A stretch of 64,000 nt of DNA from Stutzerimonas balearica DSM 6083. Lineage in GTDB: Bacteria; Pseudomonadota; Gammaproteobacteria; Pseudomonadales; Pseudomonadaceae. The position numbers and the translations under genes are program-made. The DNA lies in contig NZ_CP007511.1 in NCBI RefSeq assembly GCF_000818015.1, positions 971,001 to 1,035,000 on the forward strand, in the 5' to 3' direction. The number at the start of each line of letters is the position of its first letter. The first letter of the stretch is position 1. Below, piece by piece: positions 1 through 11,893 of this stretch. Under the pieces are notes generated by a model. The model was not told where the DNA came from. It worked only from the letters and a program-made list of their open reading frames with translations, and made no database searches.

Positions 1-407
1 TCGCCGAAATGCTGGAGCGGGGATGGCAGCTGGGCGGTGAGAACTCCGGTCATATCGTCTGCTCCCAGCACACCACTACCGGTGACGCGATCATCGCTGC
101 GCTGCAAGTGGTTCTTGCGCTGCGTCGTCGCGGGCAAACGCTCGCTCAGGAGCGCTTGGCCTGGCATAAGTGCCCACAGGTCCTGATCAACGTCAGGCTC
201 AAGGGAGGCGTCGATCCACTGAGCAATCCCGATGTGCAGGCGGCCTGTGACGAGGTGGATCGCCAAATGGCCGGTCGCGGGCGAGTATTGCTGCGCAAAT
301 CGGGCACCGAGCCGTTAGTGCGAGTGATGGTGGAAGGCGACGAGGAATCGGTAGTGCGTCAGCATGCTGAGCACCTCGCAGCGGTGGTGGCAAAAGTTTG
401 TGAATAA
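1..407 (+). CDS. glmM: Phosphoglucosamine mutase, C-terminal part (5' end outside window)
   Basis: GlmM converts glucosamine-6-phosphate to glucosamine-1-phosphate for UDP-GlcNAc, peptidoglycan and LPS synthesis in the cytoplasm. The reading frame is already open at the left edge. The fragment carries the sugar-binding motif GGENSGH and the C-terminal phosphate-binding motif [15 protein letters not shown] of the alpha-D-phosphohexomutase superfamily. The glmM-tpiA-secG order is the one known in pseudomonads. The catalytic serine loop lies outside the window and cannot be checked. Family assignment is firm, and the two motifs favour GlmM over phosphomannomutase. Confidence 0.93.
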   Translation, partial: AEMLERGWQLGGENSGHIVCSQHTTTGDAIIAALQVVLALRRRGQTLAQERLAWHKCPQVLINVRLKGGVDPLSNPDVQAACDEVDRQMAGRGRVLLRKSGTEPLVRVMVEGDEESVVRQHAEHLAAVVAKVCE

Positions 408-471
408 CAGGCTTGCCAGGGTGCGGGTCGTTGAGTAACATCTGCGCCCACTTTGACCGACGAGGTAAAGC

Positions 472-1227
472 ATGCGGCGCAAGATGGTTGCAGGTAACTG
501 GAAAATGAACGGTACCCGCGCCAGCGTTGCAAAGCTGATTGATTCGTTGCGCGAGCAAGAATTATCGTCGGATGTCGATGTGGTCGTCTTTCCGTCCGCA
601 ATGCATCTTGAGAGGGTGATTGCGAGCGTCGCGGGAACGTCGATCTCTGTTGGGGCGCAGGATTGCTCGGTAGAGAGTGGTTTTGGCGCCTTGACGGGGG
701 AGAGTTCAGCGGCGCAATTGGCTGATCTCGGTGTCGAGTGGGTGTTGGTCGGTCATTCCGAGCGGCGCTTGATACTGGGAGAGGGGCTGGAAACGGTCAG
801 TCGAAAGTTTGCCGCGGTGCAGGCAAATGGTTTGGTGCCTGTGCTGTGCCTTGGTGAAACGCTCGAGCAGCGAGAGTCAGGGCGAACCCTGGAAGTGGTG
901 CACGAGCAGTTGTCGAGCGTGATTGCTGATAGAGGTATCGCCAGTTTTGCTGGTGCTGTTATCGCGTATGAGCCGGTCTGGGCGATTGGGTCCGGTTTGA
1001 CGGCAACGCCCGAGCAGGCGCAAGAAGTTCATGCGGCAATTCGTGGAATGCTCGCGGAGCATGATTCGGAAGTCGCAGAGGTAACGCGGCTGCTATATGG
1101 CGGCAGCGTTAAGGCGGATAATGCAGCGCAGCTGTTCGCCATGCCGGATATCGATGGGGGGCTTGTGGGTGGCGCTTCCCTGAAAGCAGATGAGTTCGGT
1201 GCGATTTGTCGCGCCGCGGGGAACTGA
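472..1227 (+). CDS. tpiA: Triosephosphate isomerase
   Basis: The enzyme interconverts dihydroxyacetone phosphate and glyceraldehyde-3-phosphate in glycolysis and gluconeogenesis. The 251-residue length is typical. All catalytic residues are visible: Lys11 in NWKMN, His95 in VGHSERR and Glu167 in [11 protein letters not shown], plus the phosphate-binding loop near LYGGSVK. The ATG start places the NWKMN motif at the expected N-terminal position. The gene lies 64 bp after glmM and is followed 4 bp later by secG, suggesting co-transcription. Confidence 0.98.
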   Translation: MRRKMVAGNWKMNGTRASVAKLIDSLREQELSSDVDVVVFPSAMHLERVIASVAGTSISVGAQDCSVESGFGALTGESSAAQLADLGVEWVLVGHSERRLILGEGLETVSRKFAAVQANGLVPVLCLGETLEQRESGRTLEVVHEQLSSVIADRGIASFAGAVIAYEPVWAIGSGLTATPEQAQEVHAAIRGMLAEHDSEVAEVTRLLYGGSVKADNAAQLFAMPDIDGGLVGGASLKADEFGAICRAAGN

Positions 1228-1231
1228 ACAG

Positions 1232-1600
1232 ATGTTGCAGACTGTTGTGATTGTGGTGCATCTGCTGGTTGCTCTGGGTGTGGTTGTATTGGTGCTGCTG
1301 CAGCACGGCAAAGGTGCCGATGCGGGAGCCTCATTCGGGTCGGGGGCATCGGCAACGGTGTTCGGTAGTCAAGGTAGTACTACCTTTCTGAGTCGATTTA
1401 CTGCTATACTGGCCGCCGTTTTTTTCGTGACCAGCTTGGGCTTGGCGTTTTTTGCGAAGCAGCAGGCAGGCGCGTTGTCGGAGGCAGGCTTGCCTGATCC
1501 GGCGGTGTTGGAGGTTCCGGCTGCGGAGCCAGCAACTGGTGATGTGCCGGTTCTGGAAAAAGGAGCGTCAGACGTTTCTCAGGAGCAGCAGAAGCCGTAA
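1232..1600 (+). CDS. secG: Protein translocase subunit SecG
   Basis: SecG is an inner-membrane subunit that assists the SecYEG translocon. The 122-residue protein shows two membrane segments, about residues 3-20 and 52-70, separated by a Gly/Ser/Ala-rich loop with the SecG-typical run [14 protein letters not shown] longer open frame exists upstream but would overlap tpiA; the ATG four bases after the tpiA stop fits the family N-terminus. The C-terminal tail is acidic and low in complexity, as is usual in pseudomonads. A tRNA gene follows after 7 bp, so mRNA and tRNA may share a transcript. Confidence 0.96.
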   Translation: MLQTVVIVVHLLVALGVVVLVLLQHGKGADAGASFGSGASATVFGSQGSTTFLSRFTAILAAVFFVTSLGLAFFAKQQAGALSEAGLPDPAVLEVPAAEPATGDVPVLEKGASDVSQEQQKP

Positions 1601-1607
1601 GGGTTTT

Positions 1608-1693
1608 GCCGAGGTGGTGGAATTGGTAGACACGCTACCTTGAGGTGGTAGTGGCCATAGGCTGTAGGGGTTCGAGTCCCCTCCTCGGTACCA
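1608..1693 (+). tRNA. tRNA-Leu (anticodon GAG)
   Basis: A complete class II tRNA is visible with encoded CCA. The acceptor arms GCCGAGG and CCTCGGT pair (one G-T), and the discriminator base is A. The anticodon stem CTACC/GGTAG encloses the loop TTGAGGT, giving anticodon GAG for CUC/CUU codons. A variable arm of class II length precedes the T arm GGGGTTCGAGTCCCC. It starts only 7 bp after secG. Confidence 0.97.
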
Positions 1694-1702
1694 AACAAGT
1701 AG

Positions 1703-1729
1703 GCCCGCCAAGTGCGGGCTTTCTTGTTT
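1703..1729 (+). terminator. Rho-independent terminator after tRNA-Leu
   Basis: The arms GCCCGC and GCGGGC form a 6-bp GC stem with a five-base loop, followed by TTTCTTGTTT. The flanking AAACAAG and CTTGTTT can extend the pairing outward. It sits 9 bases after the tRNA CCA end. Confidence 0.75.
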
Positions 1730-1730
1730 C

Positions 1731-1760
1731 TTGACGTGCTGGTGCGATTGGTTGTATGAT
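1731..1760 (+). promoter_or_regulatory. Sigma-70 promoter for initiator tRNA
   Basis: A TTGACG -35 box at 1731-1736 and a TATGAT -10 box at 1755-1760 are separated by 18 bp. The predicted start is near 1767, about 9 bp before the mature tRNA 5' end. This gives tRNA-fMet its own promoter in addition to possible read-through from secG. Confidence 0.65.
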
Positions 1761-1775
1761 TCGTGCCCAGTTTGG

Positions 1776-1852
<77 letters not shown>

Positions 1853-1860
1853 GTTGATAA

Positions 1861-1886
1861 AAAGCCCCTTCAAAAGGGGCTTTTTA
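1861..1886 (+). terminator. Rho-independent terminator after tRNA-fMet
   Basis: The ten-base arms AAAGCCCCTT and AAGGGGCTTT close a 3-base loop and are followed by a short T run. The hairpin begins 8 bases after the tRNA CCA end. It may attenuate, not abolish, transcription into rimP. Confidence 0.85.
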
Positions 1887-1981
1887 TTAGCTTCAAGCCA
1901 GGTCGCCGGCACTTACAGGCGGCTGTCAGGGATGGGCGTTGCGCCCATTTTTCATTTCTAGAGCATGCGCGAGGGACTTCG

Positions 1982-2440
1982 ATGTCGAGCAAGCTAGAAC
2001 AGTTGCAGGCCTTGTTGGCCCCCGTGGTCGAGGCGCTCGGCTATCAATGCTGGGGGATCGAGTTTCTGTCCCAGGGGCGCCATTCACTGTTGCGGGTCTA
2101 TATCGATCATCCGGACGGCATCTTCATCGAAGACTGCGAAAAAGTGAGCCGCCAGTTGAGCGGTGTCCTCGATGTGGAGGACCCGATCAGTGTGGATTAC
2201 ACGCTCGAAGTGTCCTCGCCAGGCATGGATCGTCCTCTTTTCACGCTGGAGCAATACGCTACGCATGTGGGCGACCAGGTGAAAATCAAGCTGCGTTCGC
2301 CTTTCGAAGGACGGCGCAACTTTCAGGGCGTCCTGCGCGGCGTAGAGGACCAGGATGTCGTAGTGCTGGTGGATGATCATGAGTATCTGTTGCCGATCGA
2401 TCTGATCGACAAGGCCAACATTGTTCCCCGTTTTGATTGA
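1982..2440 (+). CDS. rimP: Ribosome maturation factor RimP
   Basis: RimP binds the pre-30S particle and promotes its maturation. The 152-residue length matches the family. The N-terminal alpha/beta domain is followed by a C-terminal SH3-like barrel; the conserved stretch [14 protein letters not shown] is present. The open frame extends upstream through the tRNA terminator, but the ATG at MSSKLEQLQ fits the family N-terminus and is preceded by GAGGGA. First gene of the rimP-nusA-infB-rbfA-truB-rpsO-pnp cluster. Confidence 0.95.
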   Translation: MSSKLEQLQALLAPVVEALGYQCWGIEFLSQGRHSLLRVYIDHPDGIFIEDCEKVSRQLSGVLDVEDPISVDYTLEVSSPGMDRPLFTLEQYATHVGDQVKIKLRSPFEGRRNFQGVLRGVEDQDVVVLVDDHEYLLPIDLIDKANIVPRFD

Positions 2441-2486
2441 GCGCGGATCCCGCGAACCCAAAGGATTGCGATAGGCGAGGCGTACG

Positions 2487-3968
2487 ATGAGTAAAGAAGT
2501 ACTGCTAGTTGTAGAGTCGGTATCCAACGAAAAGGGCGTGCCGGCCAACCTGATATTCGAAGCGCTCGAATTGGCCCTGGCGACCGCCACCAAGAAGCGC
2601 TATGAAGACGAGGTCGATCTGCGCGTGCAGATCAATCGTCAGAATGGAAGTTACGAAACCTTCCGCCGCTGGACGGTGGTCGAAGAAGCGGATTTCGAGG
2701 ATCCGGCTCACCAGCTGACCCTGGACATGGCGCAGGAGCGCAAGCCCGATGCGAAGATCGGAGATGTACTCGAGGAAAAGATCGAGTCCATCGAGTTCGG
2801 CCGCATCGCCGCGCAGACGGCTAAACAGGTCATCGTGCAGAAGGTTCGCGAGGCTGAGCGTGCGCAGGTCGTCGAGGCTTATCGTGATCGCGTTGGCGAG
2901 ATCATTTCCGGCACGGTGAAGAAGGTCACACGCGATAGCGTGATCGTCGATTTGGGCAATAACGCTGAGGCGTTGCTGGCTCGCGAAGACATCATCCCGC
3001 GGGAAACCTTCCGTGTTGGTGCTCGGATGCGTGCGCTGCTGAAGGAAATCCGTACGGAGAATCGTGGCCCGCAGCTGATCCTGTCGCGTACGGCCCCGCA
3101 GATGCTCATCGAACTGTTCCGTATCGAAGTTCCGGAAATCGCCGAAGGGCTCATCGAGGTCATGGCTGCCTCGCGTGATCCGGGCTCGCGCGCGAAAATC
3201 GCTGTTCGTTCCAAGGACAAGCGTATCGATCCGCAAGGCGCCTGTATTGGCATGCGAGGCTCGCGCGTACAGGCCGTCTCCGGCGAAATCGGCGGCGAGC
3301 GCGTCGATATCGTGCTGTGGGACGAGAACCCGGCCCAGTTCGTGATCAATGCTATGGCGCCGGCCGAAGTCGCTGCGATCATCGTCGACGAAGATGCTCA
3401 CGCCATGGATATCGCTGTGGCCGAGGATAACCTCGCCCAGGCCATTGGGCGTGGCGGTCAGAACGTGCGCTTGGCCAGTCAGCTGACTGGCTGGACGCTG
3501 AATGTGATGACCGAGTCGGATATCCAGGCCAAGCAGCAGGAGGAGACCGGCGACATCCTTCGTCACTTCGTAGACGAACTGGACGTCGATGAAGAGCTGG
3601 CGCAGGTACTCGTCGAGGAAGGCTTTAGCACCCTCGAAGAAATCGCCTATGTCCCGATGGAGGAAATGCTTGGCATCGACGGCTTTGACGAAGATATCGT
3701 CAATGAGCTGCGCACCCGCGCCAAGGATCGTCTGCTGACCAAGGCGATTGCCACCGAGGAGAAATTGGCCGACGCCCAGCCGGCGGAAGATCTGCTCGCG
3801 CTGGAGGGCATGGACAAGGAATTGGCAGTCGAGTTGGCAGTCCGCGGCGTTGTTACCCGCGAAGACCTGGCCGAGCAGTCGATCGATGATCTGCTCGAGA
3901 TAGACGGCATCGATGAAGAGCGTGCCGGCAAGCTGATCATGGCCGCCCGAGCCCATTGGTTCGAGTGA
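2487..3968 (+). CDS. nusA: Transcription termination/antitermination factor NusA
   Basis: NusA binds RNA polymerase and nascent RNA, modulating pausing, termination and antitermination. The 493-residue protein has an N-terminal RNAP-binding domain (about 1-125), an S1 domain (about 135-200, with [25 protein letters not shown] sequence), two KH domains (about 230-345, including [14 protein letters not shown]) and two acidic C-terminal repeats (about 350-493) of the kind that bind the alpha subunit or N protein in E. coli. It follows rimP by 46 bp and precedes infB by 30 bp. Confidence 0.98.
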   Translation: MSKEVLLVVESVSNEKGVPANLIFEALELALATATKKRYEDEVDLRVQINRQNGSYETFRRWTVVEEADFEDPAHQLTLDMAQERKPDAKIGDVLEEKIESIEFGRIAAQTAKQVIVQKVREAERAQVVEAYRDRVGEIISGTVKKVTRDSVIVDLGNNAEALLAREDIIPRETFRVGARMRALLKEIRTENRGPQLILSRTAPQMLIELFRIEVPEIAEGLIEVMAASRDPGSRAKIAVRSKDKRIDPQGACIGMRGSRVQAVSGEIGGERVDIVLWDENPAQFVINAMAPAEVAAIIVDEDAHAMDIAVAEDNLAQAIGRGGQNVRLASQLTGWTLNVMTESDIQAKQQEETGDILRHFVDELDVDEELAQVLVEEGFSTLEEIAYVPMEEMLGIDGFDEDIVNELRTRAKDRLLTKAIATEEKLADAQPAEDLLALEGMDKELAVELAVRGVVTREDLAEQSIDDLLEIDGIDEERAGKLIMAARAHWFE

Positions 3969-3998
3969 GTTAATTAAGCGGCCTGAGGAGAGAAATGC

Positions 3999-6500
<2,502 letters not shown>

Positions 6501-6621
6501 CCACCCAGGCGGCAAGCTCAAGCGGCAAGCTTCAAGTGCGACCTGTTCCACTTGGCGCTTGCCGTTTGGCTTTGCGGCTCGATGAATTCCAAGCCTGCAG
6601 CTTGCAGCTAGAGGCAGTTTT
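6501..6621 (+). repeat. Low-complexity AAGCTT-type intergenic repeat with hairpin
   Basis: This spacer between infB and rbfA is built from variants of GGCAAGCTCAAGC and CTGCAGCTTGCAGC. It can fold into an imperfect hairpin at 6523-6564, where CGGCAAG pairs with CTTGCCG and CAAGTG with CACTTG. The same word family recurs between rpsO and pnp (8321-8348). It looks like the dispersed simple intergenic repeats seen in P. stutzeri-like genomes; the copy number elsewhere is not testable here. Confidence 0.5.
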
Positions 6622-7011
6622 ATGGCCAAAGACTACAGCCGAACCCAACGTATCGGCGATCAGATGCAGCGAGAGCTGGCACTGTTGATTCAGCGTGAAA
6701 TCAAGGATCCGCGCCTCGGGCTGGTGACCATTACCGGGGTTGACGTCACCCGTGACCTGTCACACGCCAAGGTATATATCACCGTGATGGGCAAGGATGA
6801 CGACGAGCAGGCGATCTCCACCAACCTGCACATTCTCGGCGAGGCGTCCGGATTTCTTCGTATGCAGCTGGGCAAAGCAATGAAGGTTCGCACCATTCCC
6901 CAATTGCACTTTCTATACGATGCGAGCATTCGCCGCGGCGTCGAGTTGTCCTCGCTCATCGAGCGCGCCGTGGCAGAAGATCGCAAGCACGGCGAAGGGC
7001 GCGAGGAGTAA
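6622..7011 (+). CDS. rbfA: 30S ribosome-binding factor RbfA
   Basis: RbfA acts in late 30S maturation and cold adaptation, binding near the 5' helix of 16S rRNA. The 129-residue protein is a single KH-like domain. Conserved family features seen are the N-terminal [14 protein letters not shown], the [15 protein letters not shown] segment and the C-terminal LHFLYDAS. It follows infB after a 121-bp repeat-containing spacer and precedes truB by 2 bp, so truB is probably translationally coupled. Confidence 0.96.
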   Translation: MAKDYSRTQRIGDQMQRELALLIQREIKDPRLGLVTITGVDVTRDLSHAKVYITVMGKDDDEQAISTNLHILGEASGFLRMQLGKAMKVRTIPQLHFLYDASIRRGVELSSLIERAVAEDRKHGEGREE

Positions 7012-7013
7012 GC

Positions 7014-7931
7014 GTGGCTCAGGTCAAACGCATTCGTCGCTCGGTGAGCGGCATCATCCTGCTCGACAAGCCGCGCGGCTTCACCTCCAACGCTGCGTTG
7101 CAGAAAGTGCGCTGGCTCCTCAACGCCGAAAAGGCTGGTCACACCGGCAGCCTGGATCCGCTCGCGACCGGGGTGCTGCCGCTGTGCTTTGGCGAGGCGA
7201 CGAAGTTTTCGCAGTACCTGCTCGATGCCGACAAGGCCTACGAGACGGTGGCACAGCTCGGCGTGACGACCAGCACGGCCGATGCAGAGGGCGACGTGCT
7301 CGAGCGCCGTTCGGTAGCGCTGTCCGCGGCCGACATCGAAGCCGTGTTGCCTCGTTTCCGCGGCGATATCCAACAGGTCCCGCCAATGCACTCGGCGCTG
7401 AAGCGCGATGGGCAGCCACTCTATAAGCTGGCCAGAGCGGGAGAAGTAGTGGAGCGTGAGGCGCGTTCTGTTACCATTACGCGCCTCGAATTGCTGGAGG
7501 TGATCGGCGACCGTGTGCGGCTCGCGGTTTCCTGCAGCAAAGGCACCTACATCCGCACCCTGGTCGAGGATATCGGCAGAGCGCTCGGCTGTGGTGCGCA
7601 TGTGGCAGAGCTGCGGCGGACCCAGGCGGGTCCCTTCGTTCTGGCTGACACGGTCAGTCTTGAGGCGTTGGAGCAGGCTCACGGCGAAGGTGGCAGCGAG
7701 GCGCTCGACCGTTTCCTGAAACCGGTCGATTGCGGTTTGCAGCATTGGCCATTGCTGAGCTTTTCCGAGCACAGCGCCTACTACTGGCTACATGGCCAGC
7801 CTGTACGCGCGCCGGATGCGCCAGCTTTTGGCATGGTTCGAGTGCAAGATCAAAACGGACGCTTCATCGGAATCGGTGAAGTGTCGGACGATGGGCGTGT
7901 AGCGCCGCGTCGGTTGATTCGGTCGGAATGA
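7014..7931 (+). CDS. truB: tRNA pseudouridine-55 synthase TruB
   Basis: TruB converts U55 in the T loop of tRNAs to pseudouridine. The catalytic aspartate is Asp48 in [11 protein letters not shown], and the [15 protein letters not shown] motif follows. The 305-residue length and a C-terminal PUA-like extension are normal. The start is GTG, two bases after the rbfA stop, with GAGGAG of the rbfA tail as ribosome binding site. Confidence 0.97.
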   Translation: MAQVKRIRRSVSGIILLDKPRGFTSNAALQKVRWLLNAEKAGHTGSLDPLATGVLPLCFGEATKFSQYLLDADKAYETVAQLGVTTSTADAEGDVLERRSVALSAADIEAVLPRFRGDIQQVPPMHSALKRDGQPLYKLARAGEVVEREARSVTITRLELLEVIGDRVRLAVSCSKGTYIRTLVEDIGRALGCGAHVAELRRTQAGPFVLADTVSLEALEQAHGEGGSEALDRFLKPVDCGLQHWPLLSFSEHSAYYWLHGQPVRAPDAPAFGMVRVQDQNGRFIGIGEVSDDGRVAPRRLIRSE

Positions 7932-8041
7932 CCGATCGCCTCCGTTATGGGGGCGTTGAGGGTGGCTGTCAGCAGGCACGGTCATGCCTCTTACTACTCA
8001 CACGGGAGCCTATCCCGGCCTGTTCACTCAAGGAGCCCATC

Positions 8042-8311
8042 ATGGCACTGAGCGTTGAAGAAAAAGCCCAGATCGTTAACGAGTACAAGCAAGCTGAAGG
8101 CGACACCGGTTCTCCGGAAGTGCAGGTAGCCCTGCTGACCGCCAACATCAACAAGCTGCAGGACCACTTCAAGGCCAACGGCAAGGACCACCACTCCCGT
8201 CGTGGTCTGATCCGCATGGTCAACCAGCGTCGCAAGCTGCTGGATTACCTGAAGGGTAAGGACACCACTCGTTACAGCACCCTGATCGGTCGTCTGGGCC
8301 TGCGTCGCTAA
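8042..8311 (+). CDS. rpsO: 30S ribosomal protein S15
   Basis: S15 is a primary 16S rRNA-binding protein of the 30S platform. The 89-residue product has the canonical helices with the conserved [14 protein letters not shown] and the LGLRR C-terminus. The open frame extends upstream, but the ATG preceded by AAGGAG gives the universal length. The 110-bp leader may hold an S15 autoregulatory fold; I see only a short CGGGAG...CCCG pairing and do not call it. pnp follows, as in most gammaproteobacteria. Confidence 0.97.
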   Translation: MALSVEEKAQIVNEYKQAEGDTGSPEVQVALLTANINKLQDHFKANGKDHHSRRGLIRMVNQRRKLLDYLKGKDTTRYSTLIGRLGLRR

Positions 8312-8320
8312 GACGCTGCG

Positions 8321-8348
8321 AGCTGGAAGCCTGAAGCTGGAAGCCTGA
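8321..8348 (+). repeat. Tandem 14-mer duplication between rpsO and pnp
   Basis: The 14-mer AGCTGGAAGCCTGA occurs twice in immediate tandem, followed by a degenerate third unit (GGTTGAGAGTTGG). It belongs to the same word family as the infB-rbfA spacer element. Confidence 0.7.
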
Positions 8349-8478
8349 GGTTGAGAGTTGGAGCCACGCTCCGCTACAGCTTCGGGCTTTCGGCTTTTTG
8401 GTTTTTGCAGGAGTGATCGGGCCGACTCCCGAGGTTCCTGCCGATTTCCCCAAAGGCAACAAAGAGAAGGAAAACACC

Positions 8479-10587
8479 GTGAATCCGGTAACCAAGAAAT
8501 TTCAGTTCGGTCAGTCGACCGTAACCCTGGAGACTGGCCGTATCGCCCGTCAGGCCACCGGCGCCGTGCTGGTCACCGTCGATGACGACGTGGCTGTGCT
8601 GGTCACCGTGGTAGGTGCGAAGAATGCCGATCCGAGCAAGGGCTTCTTCCCGCTGTCGGTCCACTATCAGGAAAAAACCTACGCAGCCGGCAAGATTCCC
8701 GGCGGCTTCTTCAAGCGTGAAGGGCGTCCGTCGGAAAAGGAAACCCTGACTTCGCGCCTGATCGACCGGCCGATTCGCCCGCTGTTCCCGGAAGGCTTCA
8801 TGAACGAAGTGCAGGTAGTCTGCACCGTCGTTTCCACCAGCAAGAAGACGGATCCGGACATCGCATCGATGATCGGTACTTCTGCTGCGCTGGCCATTTC
8901 GGGCATCCCCTTCGACGGTCCGATCGGCGCCGCCCGCGTGGCGTTCCACGAGAGCACCGGCTACCTGCTGAACCCGACCTACGAGCAGCTCAAGGCCTCC
9001 AGCCTCGACATGGTCGTGGCGGGTACCGAGGAAGCGGTGCTGATGGTCGAGTCCGAGGCCCAGGAGCTGACCGAAGACCAGATGCTCGGCGCCGTGCTGT
9101 TCGCCCATCAGGAGTTCCAGGCCGTCATCCAGGCTGTCAAGGAATTCGCCGCCGAGGCTGGCAAGCCGAAGTGGGAGTGGAGTGCCCCGGTCGAGAACAC
9201 CGCGCTGCTGTCGGCCATCAAGGCCGAGTTCGGCGAGGCGATTTCCGAGGCCTACACCATCACCATCAAGCAGCAGCGTTACAGCCGTCTGGATCAGCTG
9301 CGCGAGCAGGTCATCGCCCGCTTCGCCACCGAGGGTGAAGGCCAGCCGAGCGTCGGCGAGGTCAAGGAGGCGTTCGGCCTGCTGGAGTACCGCACCGTTC
9401 GCGAGAACATCGTAAACGGCAAACCGCGTATCGATGGCCGTGACACCCGTACCGTGCGCCCGCTGAAAATCGAGGTCGGGGTACTGCCCAAGACCCACGG
9501 TTCGGCCCTGTTCACCCGTGGTGAAACCCAGGCGCTGGTTGTTGCGACCTTGGGTACCGCGCGCGATGCGCAGCTGCTCGACACGCTGGAAGGCGAGAAG
9601 AAAGACGCTTTCATGCTGCACTACAACTTCCCGCCGTTCTCCGTCGGCGAGTGTGGTCGTATGGGTAGCGCCGGCCGCCGCGAAATCGGCCATGGCCGTC
9701 TCGCTCGTCGTGGCGTCGCCGCCATGCTGCCGTCGGCCGATGAGTTCCCCTACACCATTCGCGTGGTATCCGAGATCACCGAATCGAACGGTTCGAGTTC
9801 GATGGCTTCGGTGTGCGGTGCCTCGCTGGCGCTGATGGACGCCGGCGTGCCAATGAAGGCGCCGGTAGCCGGTATCGCCATGGGCCTGGTCAAGGAAGGT
9901 GACAAGTTCGCCGTACTGACCGACATTCTCGGTGACGAAGACCACCTGGGCGACATGGACTTCAAGGTTGCCGGCACCGCCAACGGCGTAACCGCGCTGC
10001 AGATGGACATCAAGATCCAGGGCATTACCGAAGAGATCATGGAGATCGCTCTGGGGCAGGCGCTGGAAGCACGCCTGAACATCCTTGGTCAGATGAATCA
10101 GGTCATTGCCCAATCGCGCAGCGAGCTGTCGGCCAACGCTCCGACCATGCTGGCGATGAAGATCGACCAAGACAAGATTCGCGACGTGATCGGCAAGGGT
10201 GGCGCCACCATTCGCGCCATCTGCGAAGAAACCAAGGCCTCGATCGACATCGAAGATGATGGCTCGATCAAGATCTTCGGCGAAACCAAGGAAGCGGCAG
10301 AAGCGGCCAAGCAGCGCGTGCTGGGCATCACTGCCGAAGCCGAAATCGGCAAGATCTACGTCGGCAAGGTCGAGCGCATCGTCGACTTCGGCGCCTTCGT
10401 CAACATCCTGCCGGGCAAGGACGGTCTTGTGCACATTTCGCAGATCAGCGATCAGCGCATCGAGAAAGTCACCGACGTGCTGAAGGAAGGCCAGGAAGTC
10501 AAGGTGCTGGTGCTTGACGTGGACAACCGTGGCCGCATCAAGCTGTCGATCAAGGACGTCGCGGCAGCCGAAGCTTCGGGCGTCTGA
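8479..10587 (+). CDS. pnp: Polyribonucleotide nucleotidyltransferase (PNPase)
   Basis: PNPase is the 3'-5' phosphorolytic exoribonuclease of the RNA degradosome. The 702-residue protein shows two RNase PH domains (about 1-225 and 310-540), an alpha-helical linker, a KH domain with [11 protein letters not shown] (about 555-615) and an S1 domain (about 620-690). The in-frame ORF extends further upstream, but the GTG start directly after GAAGGAAAACACC yields the family N-terminus MNPVTKKF. Autoregulation through RNase III cleavage of the leader is known in E. coli; the 167-bp spacer here contains repeats but no hairpin I trust. Confidence 0.97.
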   Translation: MNPVTKKFQFGQSTVTLETGRIARQATGAVLVTVDDDVAVLVTVVGAKNADPSKGFFPLSVHYQEKTYAAGKIPGGFFKREGRPSEKETLTSRLIDRPIRPLFPEGFMNEVQVVCTVVSTSKKTDPDIASMIGTSAALAISGIPFDGPIGAARVAFHESTGYLLNPTYEQLKASSLDMVVAGTEEAVLMVESEAQELTEDQMLGAVLFAHQEFQAVIQAVKEFAAEAGKPKWEWSAPVENTALLSAIKAEFGEAISEAYTITIKQQRYSRLDQLREQVIARFATEGEGQPSVGEVKEAFGLLEYRTVRENIVNGKPRIDGRDTRTVRPLKIEVGVLPKTHGSALFTRGETQALVVATLGTARDAQLLDTLEGEKKDAFMLHYNFPPFSVGECGRMGSAGRREIGHGRLARRGVAAMLPSADEFPYTIRVVSEITESNGSSSMASVCGASLALMDAGVPMKAPVAGIAMGLVKEGDKFAVLTDILGDEDHLGDMDFKVAGTANGVTALQMDIKIQGITEEIMEIALGQALEARLNILGQMNQVIAQSRSELSANAPTMLAMKIDQDKIRDVIGKGGATIRAICEETKASIDIEDDGSIKIFGETKEAAEAAKQRVLGITAEAEIGKIYVGKVERIVDFGAFVNILPGKDGLVHISQISDQRIEKVTDVLKEGQEVKVLVLDVDNRGRIKLSIKDVAAAEASGV

Positions 10588-10606
10588 CCGTCTCGTTGCG
10601 TAAGAG

Positions 10607-10629
10607 AAAGGGCCTTCGGGCCCTTTTTT
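10607..10629 (+). terminator. Rho-independent terminator after pnp
   Basis: AAAGGGCC and GGCCCTTT pair across a TTCG tetraloop and are followed by TTTTTC. It closes the rimP-to-pnp block. Confidence 0.92.
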
Positions 10630-10655
10630 CGTATGAGCTGACGGCGGATATCACG

Positions 10656-10697
10656 TGCAGTTTGCAAGCCGGACGGTAGGCAAAATTGCACTCTGCA
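10656..10697 (+). promoter_or_regulatory. Twin TGCA-N3-TGCA dyads, candidate enhancer-binding sites
   Basis: TGCAGTTTGCA at 10656-10666 and TGCACTCTGCA at 10687-10697 are two short dyads whose starts are 31 bp apart, about three helical turns. They lie about 95-135 bp upstream of the start predicted from the sigma-54 promoter at 10765, the usual position of enhancer-binding-protein sites. The cognate activator is unknown. Confidence 0.4.
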
Positions 10698-10764
10698 ACA
10701 GCCAGTCAGCCACTTTGGTTTATCAAGTTACTGATTTAAAAGGGAAATAATTTTCTACGAAACC

Positions 10765-10780
10765 TGGCACGTCGGTTGCG
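10765..10780 (+). promoter_or_regulatory. Sigma-54 (RpoN) -24/-12 promoter upstream of BON-domain gene
   Basis: TGGCACGTCGGTTGCG matches the RpoN consensus TGGCACG-N4-TTGCW at every defined base except the last. The predicted transcription start is near 10791, 55 bp before the BON-gene ATG. Confidence 0.78.
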
Positions 10781-10845
10781 ACTCTGAACAAGAGAGCGGG
10801 GCGGGAGCAAGAGCCCCGTAAACCACGAGAACAGGAGTGACAGCT

Positions 10846-11235
10846 ATGAAAATTCAGACCCTTACCGCTGCCGCCGTTGGTGCTGCTCTGAGTGTTTCGG
10901 TCGCCGGATACGCGATGGCAGCCAGCACGCCTGCCATCGACGACAGCCAAGCGACTATGCTCGCGGCCAATGACGCCTCCCGGGAGGCTGAGCACGCCAT
11001 GGAAGAGGCAGGCGATGCTGTCTCCGATGGCTGGATCACCACGAAGGTGAAGTCCGTGCTGCTGGTCGAAGACGCGACCCCGGGCATGCAGATTGAAGTC
11101 GAAACCAAAGACGGTGTGGTATCGCTTTCCGGCACCGTAGCGACCGAGGCCGAGAAAGAGGCTGCGATCGCCAAGGCCAAGGGCATCAAAGGCGTACGCG
11201 AGGTGGCTGCCGACGGTCTGAAAGCCGCCGACTGA
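10846..11235 (+). CDS. Periplasmic BON-domain protein (OsmY-like)
   Basis: The 129-residue product has a Sec signal peptide (about residues 1-25, ending YAMAAS) and one BON domain (about 62-128) with the typical KVKSVLLVEDATPG and VVSLSGTVATEAEKEAAI blocks. BON domains occur in periplasmic proteins such as OsmY and are thought to bind membranes or phospholipids. The ATG at 10846 is preceded by AGGAG at 5 bp spacing; an upstream GTG overlaps that Shine-Dalgarno and is rejected. A single gene between terminators, probably monocistronic and sigma-54-dependent. The precise role is unknown; an envelope-stress function is inference. Confidence 0.85.
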   Translation: MKIQTLTAAAVGAALSVSVAGYAMAASTPAIDDSQATMLAANDASREAEHAMEEAGDAVSDGWITTKVKSVLLVEDATPGMQIEVETKDGVVSLSGTVATEAEKEAAIAKAKGIKGVREVAADGLKAAD

Positions 11236-11251
11236 CCGTTAGCCTGTACTG

Positions 11252-11279
11252 AAACCCCGCGCCATGGCGGGGTTTTTTA
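11252..11279 (+). terminator. Rho-independent terminator after BON-domain gene
   Basis: AAACCCCGC and GCGGGGTTT form a 9-bp stem with the loop GCCATG, followed by TTTTAT. The T run overlaps the 3' end of the convergent DUF2845 gene. Confidence 0.9.
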
Positions 11280-11597
11280 TTGGCCCCGCTGGCTGTCAAT
11301 GTTGCGCAGCCGGCCTCCCTCGAAGCGTAGGTAGTGGTACATGCCGTGGGTGGGGCCGTAAACCCATTCCTCGACCGCGACTTCCTGGCGGAACCCATAG
11401 TCGTCGACGATCTCCTTGTAGCCGGTCAGCGAGCGTCCCTGTGGTTCGCCACACTTGCCCAGGACCTCCGAGGTGGACGCATCCAGGCTGACCAACCGAC
11501 TTCCACAGCGGTATGTCGAGCCTGCCTCAACGACGGCACTGAGGAGCAACATAAGGGGCAGCATGGCAAGCGCAGCTAGGCGCACGCGCGTTCTCAC
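11277..11597 (-). CDS. DUF2845 secreted protein, copy 1
   Basis: The 106-residue protein has a signal peptide (about 1-25, hydrophobic LAMLPLMLLLSAVV) and a small domain with paired cysteines (YRCGSRLVS and GKCGEP) followed by VEEWVYGP, the hallmark of DUF2845. No biochemical function is established for the family. It overlaps the upstream paralogue by 4 bp (ATGA), and the two are clearly related (RCGSxLVS, KCGxP, EEWVYGPxxGM), so they look like a tandem duplication. Probably periplasmic; last gene of the DUF748-DUF2845-DUF2845 operon. Confidence 0.85.
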   Translation of the reverse strand: MRTRVRLAALAMLPLMLLLSAVVEAGSTYRCGSRLVSLDASTSEVLGKCGEPQGRSLTGYKEIVDDYGFRQEVAVEEWVYGPTHGMYHYLRFEGGRLRNIDSQRGQ

Positions 11598-11893
11598 TGT
11601 GCCCGCCGGGTTTCGACCCGGATCAGTCGATTGGCTTCAAAGGTCAGGATGCTGAGCATCCCGTTGCTTGGCCCGTACACCCATTCCTCAAGGACGAACT
11701 CGCGTCGGTCGTTCGGACCGAGCGTATAACCTATCGGCGTGCGATGTGTCGGTGGACCGCACTTGCGCTCCACTTCGAAGCTGCGGTCGCCGCTGCTGAC
11801 CAGCTGGCTGCCACAGCGAAAGGTGTCGGCCGCGGCGATCGAGGGGGCCGCGAACAGCGAAACCAGCACCAGCTGCCATGCCAATGACTTCAT
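11594..11893 (-). CDS. DUF2845 secreted protein, copy 2
   Basis: The 99-residue protein has a cleavable signal peptide (about 1-21, ending SIAAAD). The mature part repeats the DUF2845 pattern: FRCGSQLVS, RKCGPP and LEEWVYGPSNGM. Its start codon overlaps the DUF748 stop by one base (TAATG), so translation is likely coupled. Function unknown; the shared operon suggests it acts in the envelope with the DUF748 protein. Confidence 0.85.
   Translation of the reverse strand: MKSLAWQLVLVSLFAAPSIAAADTFRCGSQLVSSGDRSFEVERKCGPPTHRTPIGYTLGPNDRREFVLEEWVYGPSNGMLSILTFEANRLIRVETRRAQ

Noticed and set aside
7932..8041. S15-binding autoregulatory structure in the rpsO leader
   Set aside because: Only a short imperfect pairing is visible; I could not draw a pseudoknot like that of E. 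coli.
8374..10434. 686-codon open frame opposite pnp
   Set aside because: Shadow of pnp, whose domains are all present on the other strand.
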